Shown: in pieces, positions 11,894 through 23,944 of the stretch | Numbering within the stretch: position 1 is the stretch's first letter | Layout: each line of letters opens with the position of its first letter | Source of the DNA: Saposhnikovia divaricata | Lineage: Eukaryota > Streptophyta > Magnoliopsida > Apiales > Apiaceae | Direction of reading: 5' to 3' | NCBI GenBank assembly: GCA_036435485.1 | Contig: CM071600.1 | Span: 159,662,546-159,726,545 of the forward strand | Length of the DNA stretch: 64,000 nt | Program-made: the position numbers and the translations under genes | The notes under the pieces: generated by a model | Databases searched by the model: none | Told to the model about the DNA's origin: nothing | What the model saw: the letters and a program-made list of their open reading frames with translations, nothing else

Positions 11894-12044
11894 TTAGACA
11901 TCCGATTCACTTATATCTACACCTGGTGCCTCAGGTTCCAATATGAAATACCCCTGCCCCTGGGGTCCATCACCTGATTTTGTGCCGCCTCCACTACCAC
12001 CTCTAGTAGCAAAGGACCGAGGCCTATGCCACCTAGTGGAAATC
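11894..12044 (-). other. Possible terminal exon, minus strand
   Basis: A locally GC-rich 151 bp segment in AT-rich surroundings. It is preceded on the minus strand by a TCTTTTAG acceptor and is open to a TAA at 11894-11896. That frame encodes a Gly/Ser-rich stretch (ATRGGSGGGTKSGDG) and an acidic end (GVDISESDV). A second frame through most of the segment is also open to a stop at 11916-11918, so the true phase is uncertain. No family recognised. Confidence 0.3.
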
Positions 12045-12289
12045 CTAAAAGATTATCATATTACCATTACAACTTGGAAAAATAGAAAAGCAATCTCAAA
12101 GCATTTGTCAAACTACCCAGCAAACCCAATATAATACCCAACAACTAAGCTTGACAACCCAGAAATCATAATTAACACAAAAATGCTTCTAACATCACAT
12201 GTTAGTTGTTTTTGGTTCAAATACATTCTGCAAAGCCAATTCAGGCCAGTTAAGACCAGTTCCAAAAACACATCCTCCACTTCGCATGA

Positions 12290-14618
12290 GATCTTACCCA
12301 GAGGAGTATTGAGTATTGATCTGATCCTCCATCCTAGCCCTTTTTAAACTTTCCATAGTAATATAAAAAAATTTTAACTCCATATCATACAATGTAACCT
12401 ATTAGGCCAACATTTGCAAAAATACTTGTATTATCAACAACTTTGGATAGTCTGCAGTGGACCTTCAACCTCTTCTCAAAAGTATTTTTGATTAGTAAGA
12501 TGTTCACATAATTTTAACAACTAACATAGTTAATGAAAAATTGAGAGACTTCAGCCTATCTGTCATATCGTTGTATCTCTGTAAGCAAACAATTCACTAT
12601 CTATACTGACTCTTTTAGGCATATTATGTGAATCGGATAATTCATTACTAAAATTTAATAAAGTTATATACTATTTATGCAACAAAAAATTTGTCAACTT
12701 ACACATATTGATAAAGCATGCTTTGAGATCATCTTACTTGCAGTTGTATACAATCCATCTTGCGCATGAAATCAATACCGCACATGATATAAGTAATCTT
12801 TCACACAATATATCAAATAAACTAAATGTAAGTTACCAAGTACTCATTAACAATAGAAAGTTCGAGAATAGTTTAGCTTCTAAATAAATATATTAAAAAT
12901 ACATTTTGTTAGGAAAGTTTTTACCTGAATTTCTTGCATCAATCTGAGGTCTCACATCTAAAAATCAATTTTTTTGCTTCTATTCCTTAAAATATCTTTT
13001 ATAGTACCAGAATTTCATAATAAAGTGCATGCCCTCTTTCTATAGGTGGCACCAAAGTCCTTATCATATAAAAAAAATTATTAAAGCCACAGACATTGCA
13101 ATACATCTAATTTTCTTACACTCTAATTAATCACAACTATATAAAACTAAGTTGAAATTAAAACCTAAGTCCATCTAGCATCAGAATAGAAAACTAAGTT
13201 TGTCTGGCATTTGAATAGAAAATGGATACTGATTGTAGTCCTATACTTCACATGCTAGGTCACTACAGGATCACAAATATTTGTAAATATTTGTAATATG
13301 ATAATGAATCTTATATGCACTATGTTTGTTGTAGCACTGACTTTACCTTTTAAGTCATTGGATTGCTAGCAAACTATGTGTAAGATGCATTATCAGGTAT
13401 CAGTATCTGCAATTTGCAAGTACTCAACAAATTGAATTAATTAAACATTTGTGACTTAAAAGGTAAGAACAGTGCAACAACTCTCAAACTTCTAAGAGAT
13501 AAAAAATGATCACCATAGTTAGTACAACATACCAAAAATGGCTACAGATTGTCGTGCATTAAGTGGGCGGCGATGTAAAGATGCTTTAATAATATCATCA
13601 CATAACAAAATTTTTTATAAAAATTGCATAGCGATGAATATCACAATAGAAGTTTAGAGCATAGCAATCAGTGGGCGGCGATGTAAAGATGCTTTGCAAC
13701 TTGAATATCAATGCATAATTAAAGGCTAAAAAACTAAGACAAAAGGTGATGTTGCAGGCATAATAGAATTACACTACAATATTTTTAATAGAGATTTGCC
13801 TAAATGTGTCCGTTAGAAAACCAAACACACACTCGCACACTGTAAAACAATTGAAATCTTTTTTCCTAATCACGATAGCAAAATGAAACTGAGGAACATG
13901 ATTTGATATGTCTATGTTTATAGTATAATAAGAAAAAAGAACTTAAAGAATATACCAATTCCAGTTTATTCTACTTACCACTTTATACTTGTCCTTGTGT
14001 TGTAATTAGTACACAACATTAGTTCAGTAAACTTTATAATTAGAACTTTGTCTAGAACTTCAATTTCCCATTTTATTTCCCTCCCATACTTTAAAAAAAG
14101 GTGGTTACATTATCTATGATTTGTACAACAGTTAGCACAAAAAACTTAATTATACAACTTTATTATATAAAATACATGCAACAATGTGGAAAGTAAAAGC
14201 ATATAGACTTAAACAGAGGACACTTTCCAATCTCTATTGTCATCTGCTCCGTAAATTAATAGCATATACATTTAAAAGAAATGTACTTTCCACACTTTAT
14301 TGTCATCAATTAATTTTCTGATCTACTCATCTCCATTGAAATAATTTCATGAAACATAGATTTTTAAGAATAATATAGTCATGACTTGATGAGAAACCTA
14401 TGGTAGATCTATAGTGAGTTTTATATAATATATATATAGAGTAAGGTGATTTGTTATGTACATACGCACAAATTCTCTTTGCATATCTATACAAACATAC
14501 AAAACTTTAAGGGTCCGATGATATACCTCGTGTGCTTGGAATCATCGAAAAAATCCAGAACTTGATAATCAGATTCATCTTCTATCAACCAAAACCCGAA
14601 AATCGTACCTCGAATGTA
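12290..14618 (-). other. Possible minus-strand exon series
   Basis: Several short open segments have acceptor and donor consensus on the minus strand. 14527-14618 encodes FWLIEDESDYQVLDFFDD before ACGAG|GTATAT. 13533-13583 encodes LHRRPLNARQSVAIF before TTTTG|GTATG. 12925-12957 (33 bp) encodes VRPQIDARNS before TTCAG|GTAAAA. A 36 bp segment near 12300-12335 ends CTCTGG|GTAAGA. The phases of 13533-13583 and 12925-12957 join cleanly; the others do not all fit. Short open segments of this size arise by chance in AT-rich DNA, so this is weak. No protein family recognised. Confidence 0.25.
13559..13697. repeat. Short direct repeat over an exon-like segment
   Basis: AGTGGGCGGCGATGTAAAGA plus ATGCTTT occurs near 13562-13587 and again near 13672-13697, about 110 bp apart. 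The first copy lies in the exon-like segment 13533-13583. Confidence 0.8.
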
Positions 14619-15251
14619 CTGTTTTCAATTACTTAAAAAACCAGGAATTGAATATGCTCGTTAGAAAATAGGATGTCAACTTGCTCATTAAAATGTTATT
14701 TAACCTTGTAAGAATGTTTTGACTGCAAACATCCTGAACTGTATTTCCTATATTCTAAAAATAGGAGAATTCAATTGTTGCTATATTCAAAAATTATATC
14801 AGAACATGGATGCATAAGTCGATAAAAACATATGTTTGATATTATTGATCTAATGATAAGTTTTAAATTAAATTGCTGGTAGGAAAGAGGCCTGGAGTAT
14901 TGCTTTAAGGCCCTTTAAGTAGACTTGTCGACCACATTAAGTTGAAATACATTTGTATGGTACATGAGACTCAAGAACCAGTGACCTAAGCATGTTAAAA
15001 TGAATAAACTCCTAATATTAACTTTGCACTAATTTTGTGCCTTTTTTCCACATAATATTTTGCATAAGTATTACAATTATTTTTTGTTTAAAAAGAAGGT
15101 AAAATTGCAAACTCTTTTTTTCCTAAATCAAATTTTAACAAATTGTATGAATACAACATAAAAAATATTGAAACAAAGAGCAACGTGATAAGCATGTTTG
15201 AGTTTAACAAAAAAACCTCTTACATCAGGCAGTTGCATGGATATTTTCTAA

Positions 15252-15459
15252 AATTCTGGTTTACCAGGAAGAAAGTCTGTTTCCACTTTCCTTTTCTCCC
15301 ATTATCATAGCACTTCTAAAATGATCTTAGCTCTCTTGAACTCTTCCTTCTACAAAAATTGAAAACATGCACGCCTCAAAAATACCATTGATTCTGGTTT
15401 ACCAGGAAGGAAGTCTGTTTCCACTTTCCTTTTCTCCCGTTATCAGCACTTCTAAAATG
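15252..15459. repeat. Direct repeat of about 70 bp
   Basis: 15252-15323 and 15391-15459 share ATTCTGGTTTACCAGGAAG and TCTGTTTCCACTTTCC blocks and end with CACTTCTAAAATG. They are separated by about 67 bp. Function unknown. Confidence 0.85.
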
Positions 15460-17036
15460 GCTCGAATAATATTTCTAAATGAAGATTAATATTTGAATTA
15501 AATCAATAAAAGCAGATAAATGTTTTAAAGTACAATAAATTATTTTATATTATATAGTGAAACATTACTCGACGTCGCCTCATGGCGTTGTCTCGTATTC
15601 TATTTTATAGATAATTATTATATTCATCAGAGAAAAGTTTAAATTAAACTAAATTTTTCAAAAAATAAGTCTAAGAAAACAGATATAAATATGCGGAGAA
15701 AAAGAGATAAGACACTAAAAGGAGAGGAGTAAAAAGAAAAACCAGGGATTTAATTGTGAAATTCTATTTTAGATTTTGTTGTATTATTTTCAACCTCGTA
15801 TTCTTTAGCTATTTTCTTCCCGACTTTTAACTTTAATTCACCAGTTAGTAATTAACAGAGAGCTTGTCAAAAATTCGAGAAAAAAGGGGAAAAAATTCAC
15901 ATATTCAACACTGGAGTTTGACCCTGAAAACATTTAAATGAAATAATCCAAGAACCACCACAATAATCATGCATGTTAAGAGCTGAGGGTAAAAATGTAA
16001 AAATATCAAAGCATGTTACTATCGCTGATACATATTTTACAGAAAACATGCATTATGCCCAAATCATCTAAAGCATCCTCATGCTTAATATAATCATATT
16101 ATTACTATAACAAAGTACGGTATGATATTCAATTCGTTAATTTTAGCATAATTTTCACTTTAAATAGAAGAGAGGAATTTATGGTCAAACTTCACTATTT
16201 TACCATCTTAACACAAAGTAGCTCGTCAAATACACATAGTATAAATAATAGAAAAAAGTGTAACATTCAAGTCGTATCAGTATATAAACAAAAAGCTCAT
16301 TTAATAATCTTTTTTGTAACAAAACGAAATTGTATAATAAAGTACCAGATATGTTTAAAGCGCGTTGTTCATGCCACACAAATTAAATATCTGGAATCGC
16401 AAGCCTAGAAATGATGAAAAAATGTAAGTTATCATCATGCCCTCTATAAAAAATGACAAAGATCCATATTGAAATCGAAAAAATTGAAACATGATAAAGA
16501 AAACATAGCATTACATGTTTATAAAGTTGGCATTATAGACTAACTGGTAGTTGGGCAGAATCATTTTCAGATAGTGTTGAGAACTTTTTTCGAGGGTCAA
16601 ATCAAATCGGTTTCGGCTAATTTTTTGATATGTTCTAGTACAAAGAATCCAATATTTCTGGTAATAATTTAAAAAAATTCTGAACTTCTTAAGGTCAGAT
16701 TTTCATTATTTTTCAGCAGCTCACATATCATATGACATACATCTTTCCTGAGTTTGAGTAATTGTTTCAAGGCTTAAACTAACTTGGTTTTAGCTAAAAT
16801 TTGGATATTTTAAAATTTTCTGAGTTCCATAAGGTTGAGTATTCATTAGTTTGCTTCGGCACTTGTTGATCTTAGAAATTGTATGACCTCAGAAGTCTAC
16901 GTCTGACTGCAAGCTTTGCTTTCAATTTCCCTAAATTATACTAAATTTTTCAAAATGATTGTTCACAGTAGAGAAGTTACTTCCTACTGTGAGGAAATAA
17001 AAGAAGAGCAGTGAGGAATTTGAAAAGCATATTTAC

Positions 17037-17803
17037 CTTTTGAGATTTTATGGACCAAAGGAATAATATTCCGCTATAAACATTATTAACCTTTGTTCCA
17101 CAAACAGTTATAGTATATTGTATATGTGTTGATATAGTATTGTACATCAATGTGACTATTATAGCACATTAGCACTACATTTTATCAATCAGAGATGTTT
17201 TTTCGTTCATGTGTACTATTATCTTCTTTTTGGTTACATATATGCAGTAATGACTCGGGAAAACTGACATTTAAATTGGCCCTTAGTGTAAGAAATAATA
17301 ATATAATTTAGATTTATTTAGAAGTTAACGTATTGAAGTGAAATTTTATATCTACCAAGGGCCAAAATATATGAAGTGAAATATATTATTAAATTTTACA
17401 CTAATATTTTTTTTTAATTTTATATCTATGAAGTGAAATATAAATTATTAAATATATAAAGAATATATAAAATAAAGAAATGAGCTTCATAGTGATAAAA
17501 AAATGTGAGCATTTTCCGGCAATTATTGATCTGGAGGCAATATATATTAAACATATTATCCAAAGAAAACACCATATAATGTTGATTAAATGCATGAACC
17601 GCATGGCAACTTTTAAGTTGCATCAATGATCAAGAAATCTTAACATTTATTAAGAAATGGAAATAGAATAAGGAGATTTGAGAAGAATAGCTGAATCTCA
17701 TGTATAGAATTGTTGCACCATACCTGGTTAAAGTTAAGAATGCAAAATTGGTATGTGACCCCGGAAAGCTACATTCTAGTGTAATCCATACAGCAAAACC
17801 AGT
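17037..17803 (-). other. Possible pair of minus-strand exons
   Basis: 17724-17803 follows an acceptor with a long T tract (TTTTTTTCTATCAG) and ends AACCAG|GTATGG. It encodes TGFAVWITLECSF and GSHTNFAFLTLT. 17037-17073 follows TTTATAG and ends AAAAG|GTAAAT. Joined in phase they would extend the hydrophobic stretch with GILFLWSIKS, which reads like membrane segments. The splice sites are good but no family is recognised and the chain is short. Confidence 0.28.
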
Positions 17804-18515
17804 CTGATAGAAAAAAATAGCAAGAGTAGCAAAACAGTGTAAGATTTACAAAAGGGAAGCAAACATCCGAAATTGCAGTGGATGTGTAATTTAGCATCAT
17901 CCGATATTTAAATAAGCCATATTCAAAAGAAAGCGAGAATGAAGAGGTGACAGAGAAACATTTTTTCTGATTCTAAACTTTATAAAACCCGAGACGTGGA
18001 TAAATTGATTAAAAGTACAAAGAAAATAAAAATAAAATTTAAAATTATTCACAAGACCCTAATCAAACCTAGTGTACACCTGTTATTGCCTTCTTACAAT
18101 GAACTTGAAATTGTCTTCATGAAACTAACATACAATCTACAAAAAAACAAATAACATAGTAAAATATGTGTACAGAAGATACTACAAAACTTATATCTTT
18201 AACTATAATTATAGTACGTGTTAAAATATGCATGACTTTCATTTAGGCATTACAACAAACACTTAGTGGTGTTACTATATTAAAAGGGTCTGAACTATGA
18301 TAAATTGTACAATCATTCTCAAATTGCAAATACTCAAAACCTAAATCATCAAAAGATCGATTAAAATTCAGTATAGCCAGTCTAAGGAAAAAAATTTAAG
18401 CAATACAAATTTTGAGGAAAATGGAATTAAATTAAGTACAAAAGAACATTAATTCAAATGTCACAAGGATGAATATGATACCTTAATAGAAAAATTATGT
18501 ATTCATCAACTCTCG

Positions 18516-18740
18516 ATATCAAACCTGATTTGTCCATTTTGCTGGCCTTTAATCGATCAACAAACACGAAAAAATTGAAGTTTTAAAATGATGTATATGA
18601 GATATGTCTTCTCAGTAGTTTTCAAAGATGCGTTCACGAATTTAAATTCAAAAATAACAAATTAGGAGAAAACATAGATATCAACATACCTGATTTATCC
18701 ATATTGGATTTCTTTAATCGAGGGTTTACAACGATGTACA
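18516..18740. repeat. Duplicated segment with ATG mini-exon
   Basis: Around 18516-18560 and 18677-18730 the sequence repeats imperfectly with a period near 165 bp. On the minus strand each copy contains ATGGAYAAATCAG directly followed by GT (18525-18537 and 18690-18702). Each reads as a possible 13 bp first coding exon (Met-Asp-Lys-Ser). Confidence 0.4.
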
Positions 18741-19664
18741 GGAATTAACAATGAGGATTTCATACGATGACATTGGAGACAGTAATTGACAAAGATATCT
18801 CCACAAAAAAAAAGAATTCGAAATCAAAACAAATATGATAGCAGAATAAATGATTATAGGAAGAGAAAGAAAGAAGTTACCATAACAATATTTTGAAAAC
18901 TAACGTAGTTTAAGTTAGATTGATATGGATATAACCCATTACTATATGGGTGATCCATTTTGTGGAAAAAAAGAGTTGAAATTAGATGGATATAACCCAT
19001 TTTGTTTTGGATGACCCGGTTGAATGTTAAATGACCAAAAAGTCTGTGAAGATATATTGGATGATTAAAAAGTGGAAGGATAGATTTAGTAATTTTGGAA
19101 TGCTAATGCTAGCACTTATTTAGAATATATTGATATTGATTTTCATAAATAAAAAAAAACCAATTCATACTCGATGATTTAAATTTGAAAATAAGATGTG
19201 TTTCAGACTCAGAGAGGTAAAAATCATCAATTTTGTACACAAATTGGTTATAAATATATTATATAGTGAGTGAATGAGAGAATTTTGTAAGACTTTTGAT
19301 TAAATAATTAGGTTACATACTATGTTAATTTAGTGTTCACTACACCAAATATGGCCTATTGCAACACCAATATATATTTGTGTTACAAAAAGTGTTACAA
19401 TAGACACAAAACTTGGTAGTCTATTGCAATATGTTTAAAAATGTTGCAATAAATACGAAAAGTGTTTCAAGCAAAATGATCATTTTGAAATATAACAATT
19501 CCAATACTTTAGCAAAAGCGTTACAATACACGATCCAATATTGCAACACTTTGATCAACTTGACCGAAATTATAAGCGGGAATTCCAATTTTTTCATTGG
19601 CGGGCTTTGCCAAAATATTTGGTGCCAAAAATTTTATTACACAAAAATTATGTTTTATTACACT

Positions 19665-19880
19665 AAAACACATCTCTCAAATCTCACTCTCTCTCACAGA
19701 CCTCACTCTCTCAGATCTCACTCATCTCTCTCGACCTCACCTCTCTCGACCATCTCTCCCTCTCTCATCTCTCTCACTCATCTCTCTCACTAATGTCTCA
19801 CACCTCTCTCAAATCCCTAATTCAAACCGCAAAACCCCAAAACCCCAAATCGATTAGATCGAGAAAAGTTGGAGTGAAGA
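19665..19880 (+). other. CT-rich leader-like segment inside CACTA element
   Basis: A dense run of TCTCTC, CTCACTC and TCTCGACC motifs followed by CCCTAATTC and CCCCAAAACC. This composition resembles a plant gene 5' UTR and could be a captured promoter-proximal segment. Its source is not identified. Confidence 0.4.
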
Positions 19881-20919
19881 TTCAATTGGAGCTTTAATTA
19901 AAGGTAAATTACCCAAATTTTTTCGATTATGTTAGATTATAATTCTTTTTGTCGGTCTGGTTAAAAGCATTACCATCAAGGATCTTAAGTACTCTGTGAA
20001 TGCTGAATAGTGAGGACTTAATTGTATATGTAGGTTTTGGGACCTCAACTGGAGTGAAGCTGGAATCCAAAAGACCAGGGGCAAATTTGATACGTATGTC
20101 CCCTGCAAAAATAATCGTAGTATCTCTTATTGTTCTTTTCCATATCAATCGGTCTCTATTTTGTCTTGTCTCCGGCTATTTTGAAACTCTTTGGCCTTGT
20201 ATTTGATTTGGGTTTAATTTGGGGTTTCAATTCTGTAGGTGCTTCAAACTTTGAATTCGTGTTGTTCACATCCAAACATTGGAGTTTAGCATCTCTCTTC
20301 ATGGTATTCAAGATATGCTTAGAGTCTTTTGGTGAACATATTTTTGGTTATATATGGGTTCTGAATGTATTTTATATTGCATTTAATCTATTCTAGAAAA
20401 ATGTTGGAGCTAATAATCGACCGTCGAGTCTCTGAAATGAGATGTTAATTTTTTATGTTCAATGATATTTGATAGCAAGTATTAACCTATGGAGATAATA
20501 TGGTATTTAGTTCCTGTACTGAGCAATTAACTATTAATGTAATTCATGTGGTCTAAATGCATTAGCAAAACCTTAATCCTTCAATACTAAGTTGCTGCAT
20601 GGTTTTCAAATCAGGGTGTTCCTAATTAGCATAACAACATTTTGATACAGTTATGACTTTTTGCAAAAATATAAGTTTAGTTAATCAAGTAGCGTGTGCA
20701 CATTTTAAGGTATAGAAATACAGATTTCTCAGTCCTACACCCGAAAATTTGTTATGCTTGTGATCCTAATTAGGATAACAATTTTTCTAGTCTATGAATG
20801 AAAAATTTGTATCCTCTACCCTAAAATGGGCACTCGCTACTTAAAACTGAGCTTCTATTATTTTAAGAAACTGTATCAAATTTTAATGTTAAAACTCGTG
20901 GTTCTTGAATTATGTTCAG

Positions 20920-21720
20920 GCAGTAGGTCATGGGATTCCAAGTTCATTCCTTGATTAGATAAGAAAGGTCGCAAAGGAGTTCTTTAAACAGCCAGTGGCA
21001 GAAAAGAAAAAGATATCCAAAATTGTTACAGAATTTGAAGGATATGGGGCTGATCCTGTCCCTGAAGAAGGTCAACCTCTTGACTGGTCGGACCATCTGG
21101 TTCTTGAGGTATGCCCCCAAGATAAGAGGAATTATAACTTGTGGCCACGGAAGCCAGAATCATTCAGGTGCCTTTACTTATACCACCAAGTTCAAAGGTA
21201 GAAAATATATTATAGTTTATCTCCTTAACATTCTTCATTTGTTGAACAGAGATATTCTAGAAGAATACCCCAAGAAAATAAATATGTTAACAGAAGTTAC
21301 ATCCAAAGTCCTTGTAAAGGCACTAAATCTTGATCAGAACTATTTTATGGACGAGTTAGGTGATCAGGCAATACAAACTGCAAGGTTCAATCACTATTCT
21401 TGTTGTTAGAGGCCTGATCTTGTTCTCGGCCTAAAACCACACACAGATGTAACAGCTTTCACCATGATTTTACAAGATAAATCAAGTCTTCAAGTTCGTA
21501 AAGATGACAAATGGTTTACACTTCCTAAACATCCTGATGCCCTTGTATTCCTCTTAGGGGATCACATGGAGGTAATGTTTAAAAAAAAGGAGAAAGTTCT
21601 TATCTTTTGTAATGCATTTTAAAAGACTCATCTTTAAGATTTTGTTCTTGTACTGACAGATAATGACGAATGGAATATTCAAGAGTGTGATGCATAGAGT
21701 ACTGAGTGGAATATTCAGTG
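20920..21720 (+). pseudogene. Captured SRG1-like 2-oxoglutarate/Fe(II) dioxygenase fragment
   Basis: Encodes pieces of a plant 2OG-dependent dioxygenase (SRG1/codeine demethylase-like group). Exon-like 20920-21170 gives a VGHGIP start, EFFKQPVAEKKK and DWSDHLVLEVCPQDKRNYNL. After an intron-like gap ending in CAG at 21249, 21250-21570 gives DILEEYPKKINMLTEV, the iron-ligand HTD in LGLKPHTDVTAFT, and FLLGDHME. After another gap, NGIFKSVMHRV carries the distal His-Arg region. In-frame stops are at FLD-stop-IR and at HYSCC-stop-RPDL, where the family has a PPCPRPDLV motif. Order and intron positions are retained, so this is a captured genomic fragment and cannot encode an enzyme. Confidence 0.9.
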
Positions 21721-21787
21721 AGTATCTCTCTAACGTTTATCCCTCCAAGCTTATTTGCACAAGCTGTTTTGTCAAATTTTTTAACAG

Positions 21788-21942
21788 GGTGAAGCTATCG
21801 CTCACAACTTGAGGGCTATGTTTGGTTTGAAAGTGCCTATTGTTTCCATTGTCATGGGAGAAGGTGGGTCTGGTGGTGCCCTGGCTATTGGATAATGTAA
21901 TAAAATGCTGATGCTCGAAAATGCTGTCTTCTATGTTACGAG
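21788..21942 (+). pseudogene. Captured plastid acetyl-CoA carboxylase alpha-CT exon
   Basis: One exon of the carboxyltransferase alpha subunit of plastid acetyl-CoA carboxylase, the enzyme that makes malonyl-CoA for fatty acid synthesis. It encodes GEAIAHNLRAMFGLKVPI, VMGEGGSGGALAIG and NKMLMLENAVFYV, a highly conserved block of the crotonase-fold core. It is bounded by AACAG and by ACGAG|GTACTT. An in-frame TAA follows ALAIG. It lies about 70 bp after the dioxygenase fragment, in the same orientation, so two unrelated genes have been placed side by side. Confidence 0.9.
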
Positions 21943-23316
21943 GTACTTGGTGATACATGCAATTAATAAATATAATGTTTTTTTGTGGTACAAAAAATTT
22001 AGTACTACATTAACAGGATATTCTGGTTTACTTGTAACATTTACCTGGACGAACTGGAATCTGTGTTGATACGCTTTGTTTAATAACCTTTGTGTGATTT
22101 TCTCCTGACCCAGAGATGTCTTTTCATCTTTTCAAGCAATTTTGTAAATATCCAAGTCCTTTAATCTGTTTAATTTAGGTATATTTCCCAAAACTAATCT
22201 ATCTCTCTCTCTCTCTACACCTACAATTTGTATACACCTACAATTCTGTATATCTGATTTCAGCATATGCCGAATAAACATAGTACAAATGTTATTAGTA
22301 CTACATTCTTTTGCCAGGGTCTACCTAACTAGTACACAACTATCTATATTGATTTGGATTAATTTGATATGTTGCAGATATCACCATGCCAGGGTCTTCT
22401 CAGGGTTTGTCAAATTTGATATGTAAAAGTGTAATTTTATTAATGTAAAAGTGTAACAATTGCTAAAACATGTTTTAGTAACATTTTTAATGTCTTTTTT
22501 GGTGTTACCTAAGTAGTGTTGCTCTGCTTGATAACGATAGATCGACTGTAAGAACAAATGCATATTTTTGTGGTCATCATATTAGAATACGCCATCTCGA
22601 GAACTTGGTAAGTTACTGTTTACTGCATTCTTATCTTACTGCAGGTCTTGTGTCTCTAGAAGTCTACTTCGATAGATGATGAATACTTTTCACATTAATT
22701 TTGGCAAGTGAGTAACCGAAGAATATTTTGAACAAGTCTTTGTTTTATATCAAGAGGTTTTATGAACCTCAAGATTTTATTTAAACCTTTGATGGCATAT
22801 CGAATGATGCATCTGCACAACTTTCTTTTTTGGTACTACGAATTTCTCTTAGTGTTTATGTATTTCTTATGAATAATTAGGCCACTAACTCAAATTGTAA
22901 ATCTGTCCAGGCAACTTTGGCTCCACCGACCACTGGAAAGATGGTGAAAGGCCTAACAATAGAAAGTGGCCTACGAAGCTAAGGTATATCAGCTATGCTT
23001 CTACTTATTAGCATATATAATCCGAATTATCAGCTAAGGTATTTGTCTGCTTTTGCGCTGCTAAATGCAGACCTTTTTCTTTTCATGTTGAACTTGAAAT
23101 CAGAAGGCCACTAGATTGCTTTAACTAATCTTTTACATTATTTCCCCCTATCCCCACCTTATACACTATTGTGCATACCTGATTCTCAGTCCTACGAATT
23201 TCAATTTTCTATTGAGGTATTGAATTTATTGCATTTTAGCATTAAGGCTCTAGGTAATTTACATTCTAATTTTGACTAACGAGATATTATGTGGTGTTGT
23301 TCCCTCTGTTAACAGA
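21943..23316 (+). other. CACTA interior without recognised coding sequence
   Basis: AT-rich sequence with stops in all frames and a short CT run near 22200. A short segment near 22910-22985 (GSTDHWKDGERPNNRKWPT in one frame) could be another captured exon but matches no family I can name. Confidence 0.4.
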
Positions 23317-23657
23317 TAGGAAAGCTCACTTTACAAAGTGACATCTACGCATTTGGAGTTGTTTTGTTAGAGCTTCTGACTGGACGGAGAGCCGTGGACT
23401 TGAGCCAAGGATCCAGTGAGCAAAATATTGTACTACAGGTAGAGTCAGCCTATGAAATTGGCTATAGATTAAGAGTGGCTTTGTATTTAGCTCAAGCTTT
23501 AGAATGTTGCAGCAGTAACGAGCGAGCTCTATACCATGATTTAAACGCTTACAGAGTATTGTTTGATCTGTTTGATCAGGTGGTGGTTTTACATTTGTTC
23601 ATATTGTTCCTCCAATTTGGTGGTGGCACGATGCTAACCTGCATTTCAATTTGCTGA
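23317..23657 (+). pseudogene. Captured RLCK-BSK kinase fusion fragment
   Basis: Two kinase pieces joined in one open frame. 23317-23438 encodes GKLTLQSDIYAFGVVLLELL and TGRRAVDLSQGSSEQN, which is subdomain IX-X of a PBS1/CDG1-like receptor-like cytoplasmic kinase. From 23448 the frame continues SAYEIGYRLRVALYLAQALE and ALYHDLNAYRVLFD, which is the hallmark of brassinosteroid-signalling kinases (BSK), from an earlier part of the kinase domain. The join therefore comes from two genes in non-native order. The Asp that is Asn/Asp in the BSK catalytic loop is kept. The frame is open for 97 codons from a Met at 23364. No kinase lobe is complete. Confidence 0.87.
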
Positions 23658-23944
23658 ATTTGCAAGCTTAGCGTTCCTGATGTTTCCAAGGGAAGACAAA
23701 GTGTATGGACAATCTGTTAGGAAAATAGTTATAAGTTGTTGTTTTGACATGAAAGGCTAAGTTGAATGTAGAATTGTGGTGTAAGTCGATATGTTTTTCG
23801 ACTTTAGGTTAAGTACTGGAGTAAGATGATATTGTGATAAAAGCTGATTATGTTTAGGCTTTATTGACATATGTTTTCTGGTTTGGTATATGCTTTTGTG
23901 CATGGTATATTAAATTTTCTGATATGTCATTGCAATTTGGAAGA

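Larger units (their letters stand above)
10391..19337. other. AT-rich spacer with exon-like scraps
   Basis: Nine kilobases with no long ORF. It contains several short duplications and a scatter of short open segments bounded by good splice consensus on the minus strand (listed separately). It may be the remains of a long, intron-rich gene, or plain intergenic DNA. No transposon ends were recognised inside it. Confidence 0.5.
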
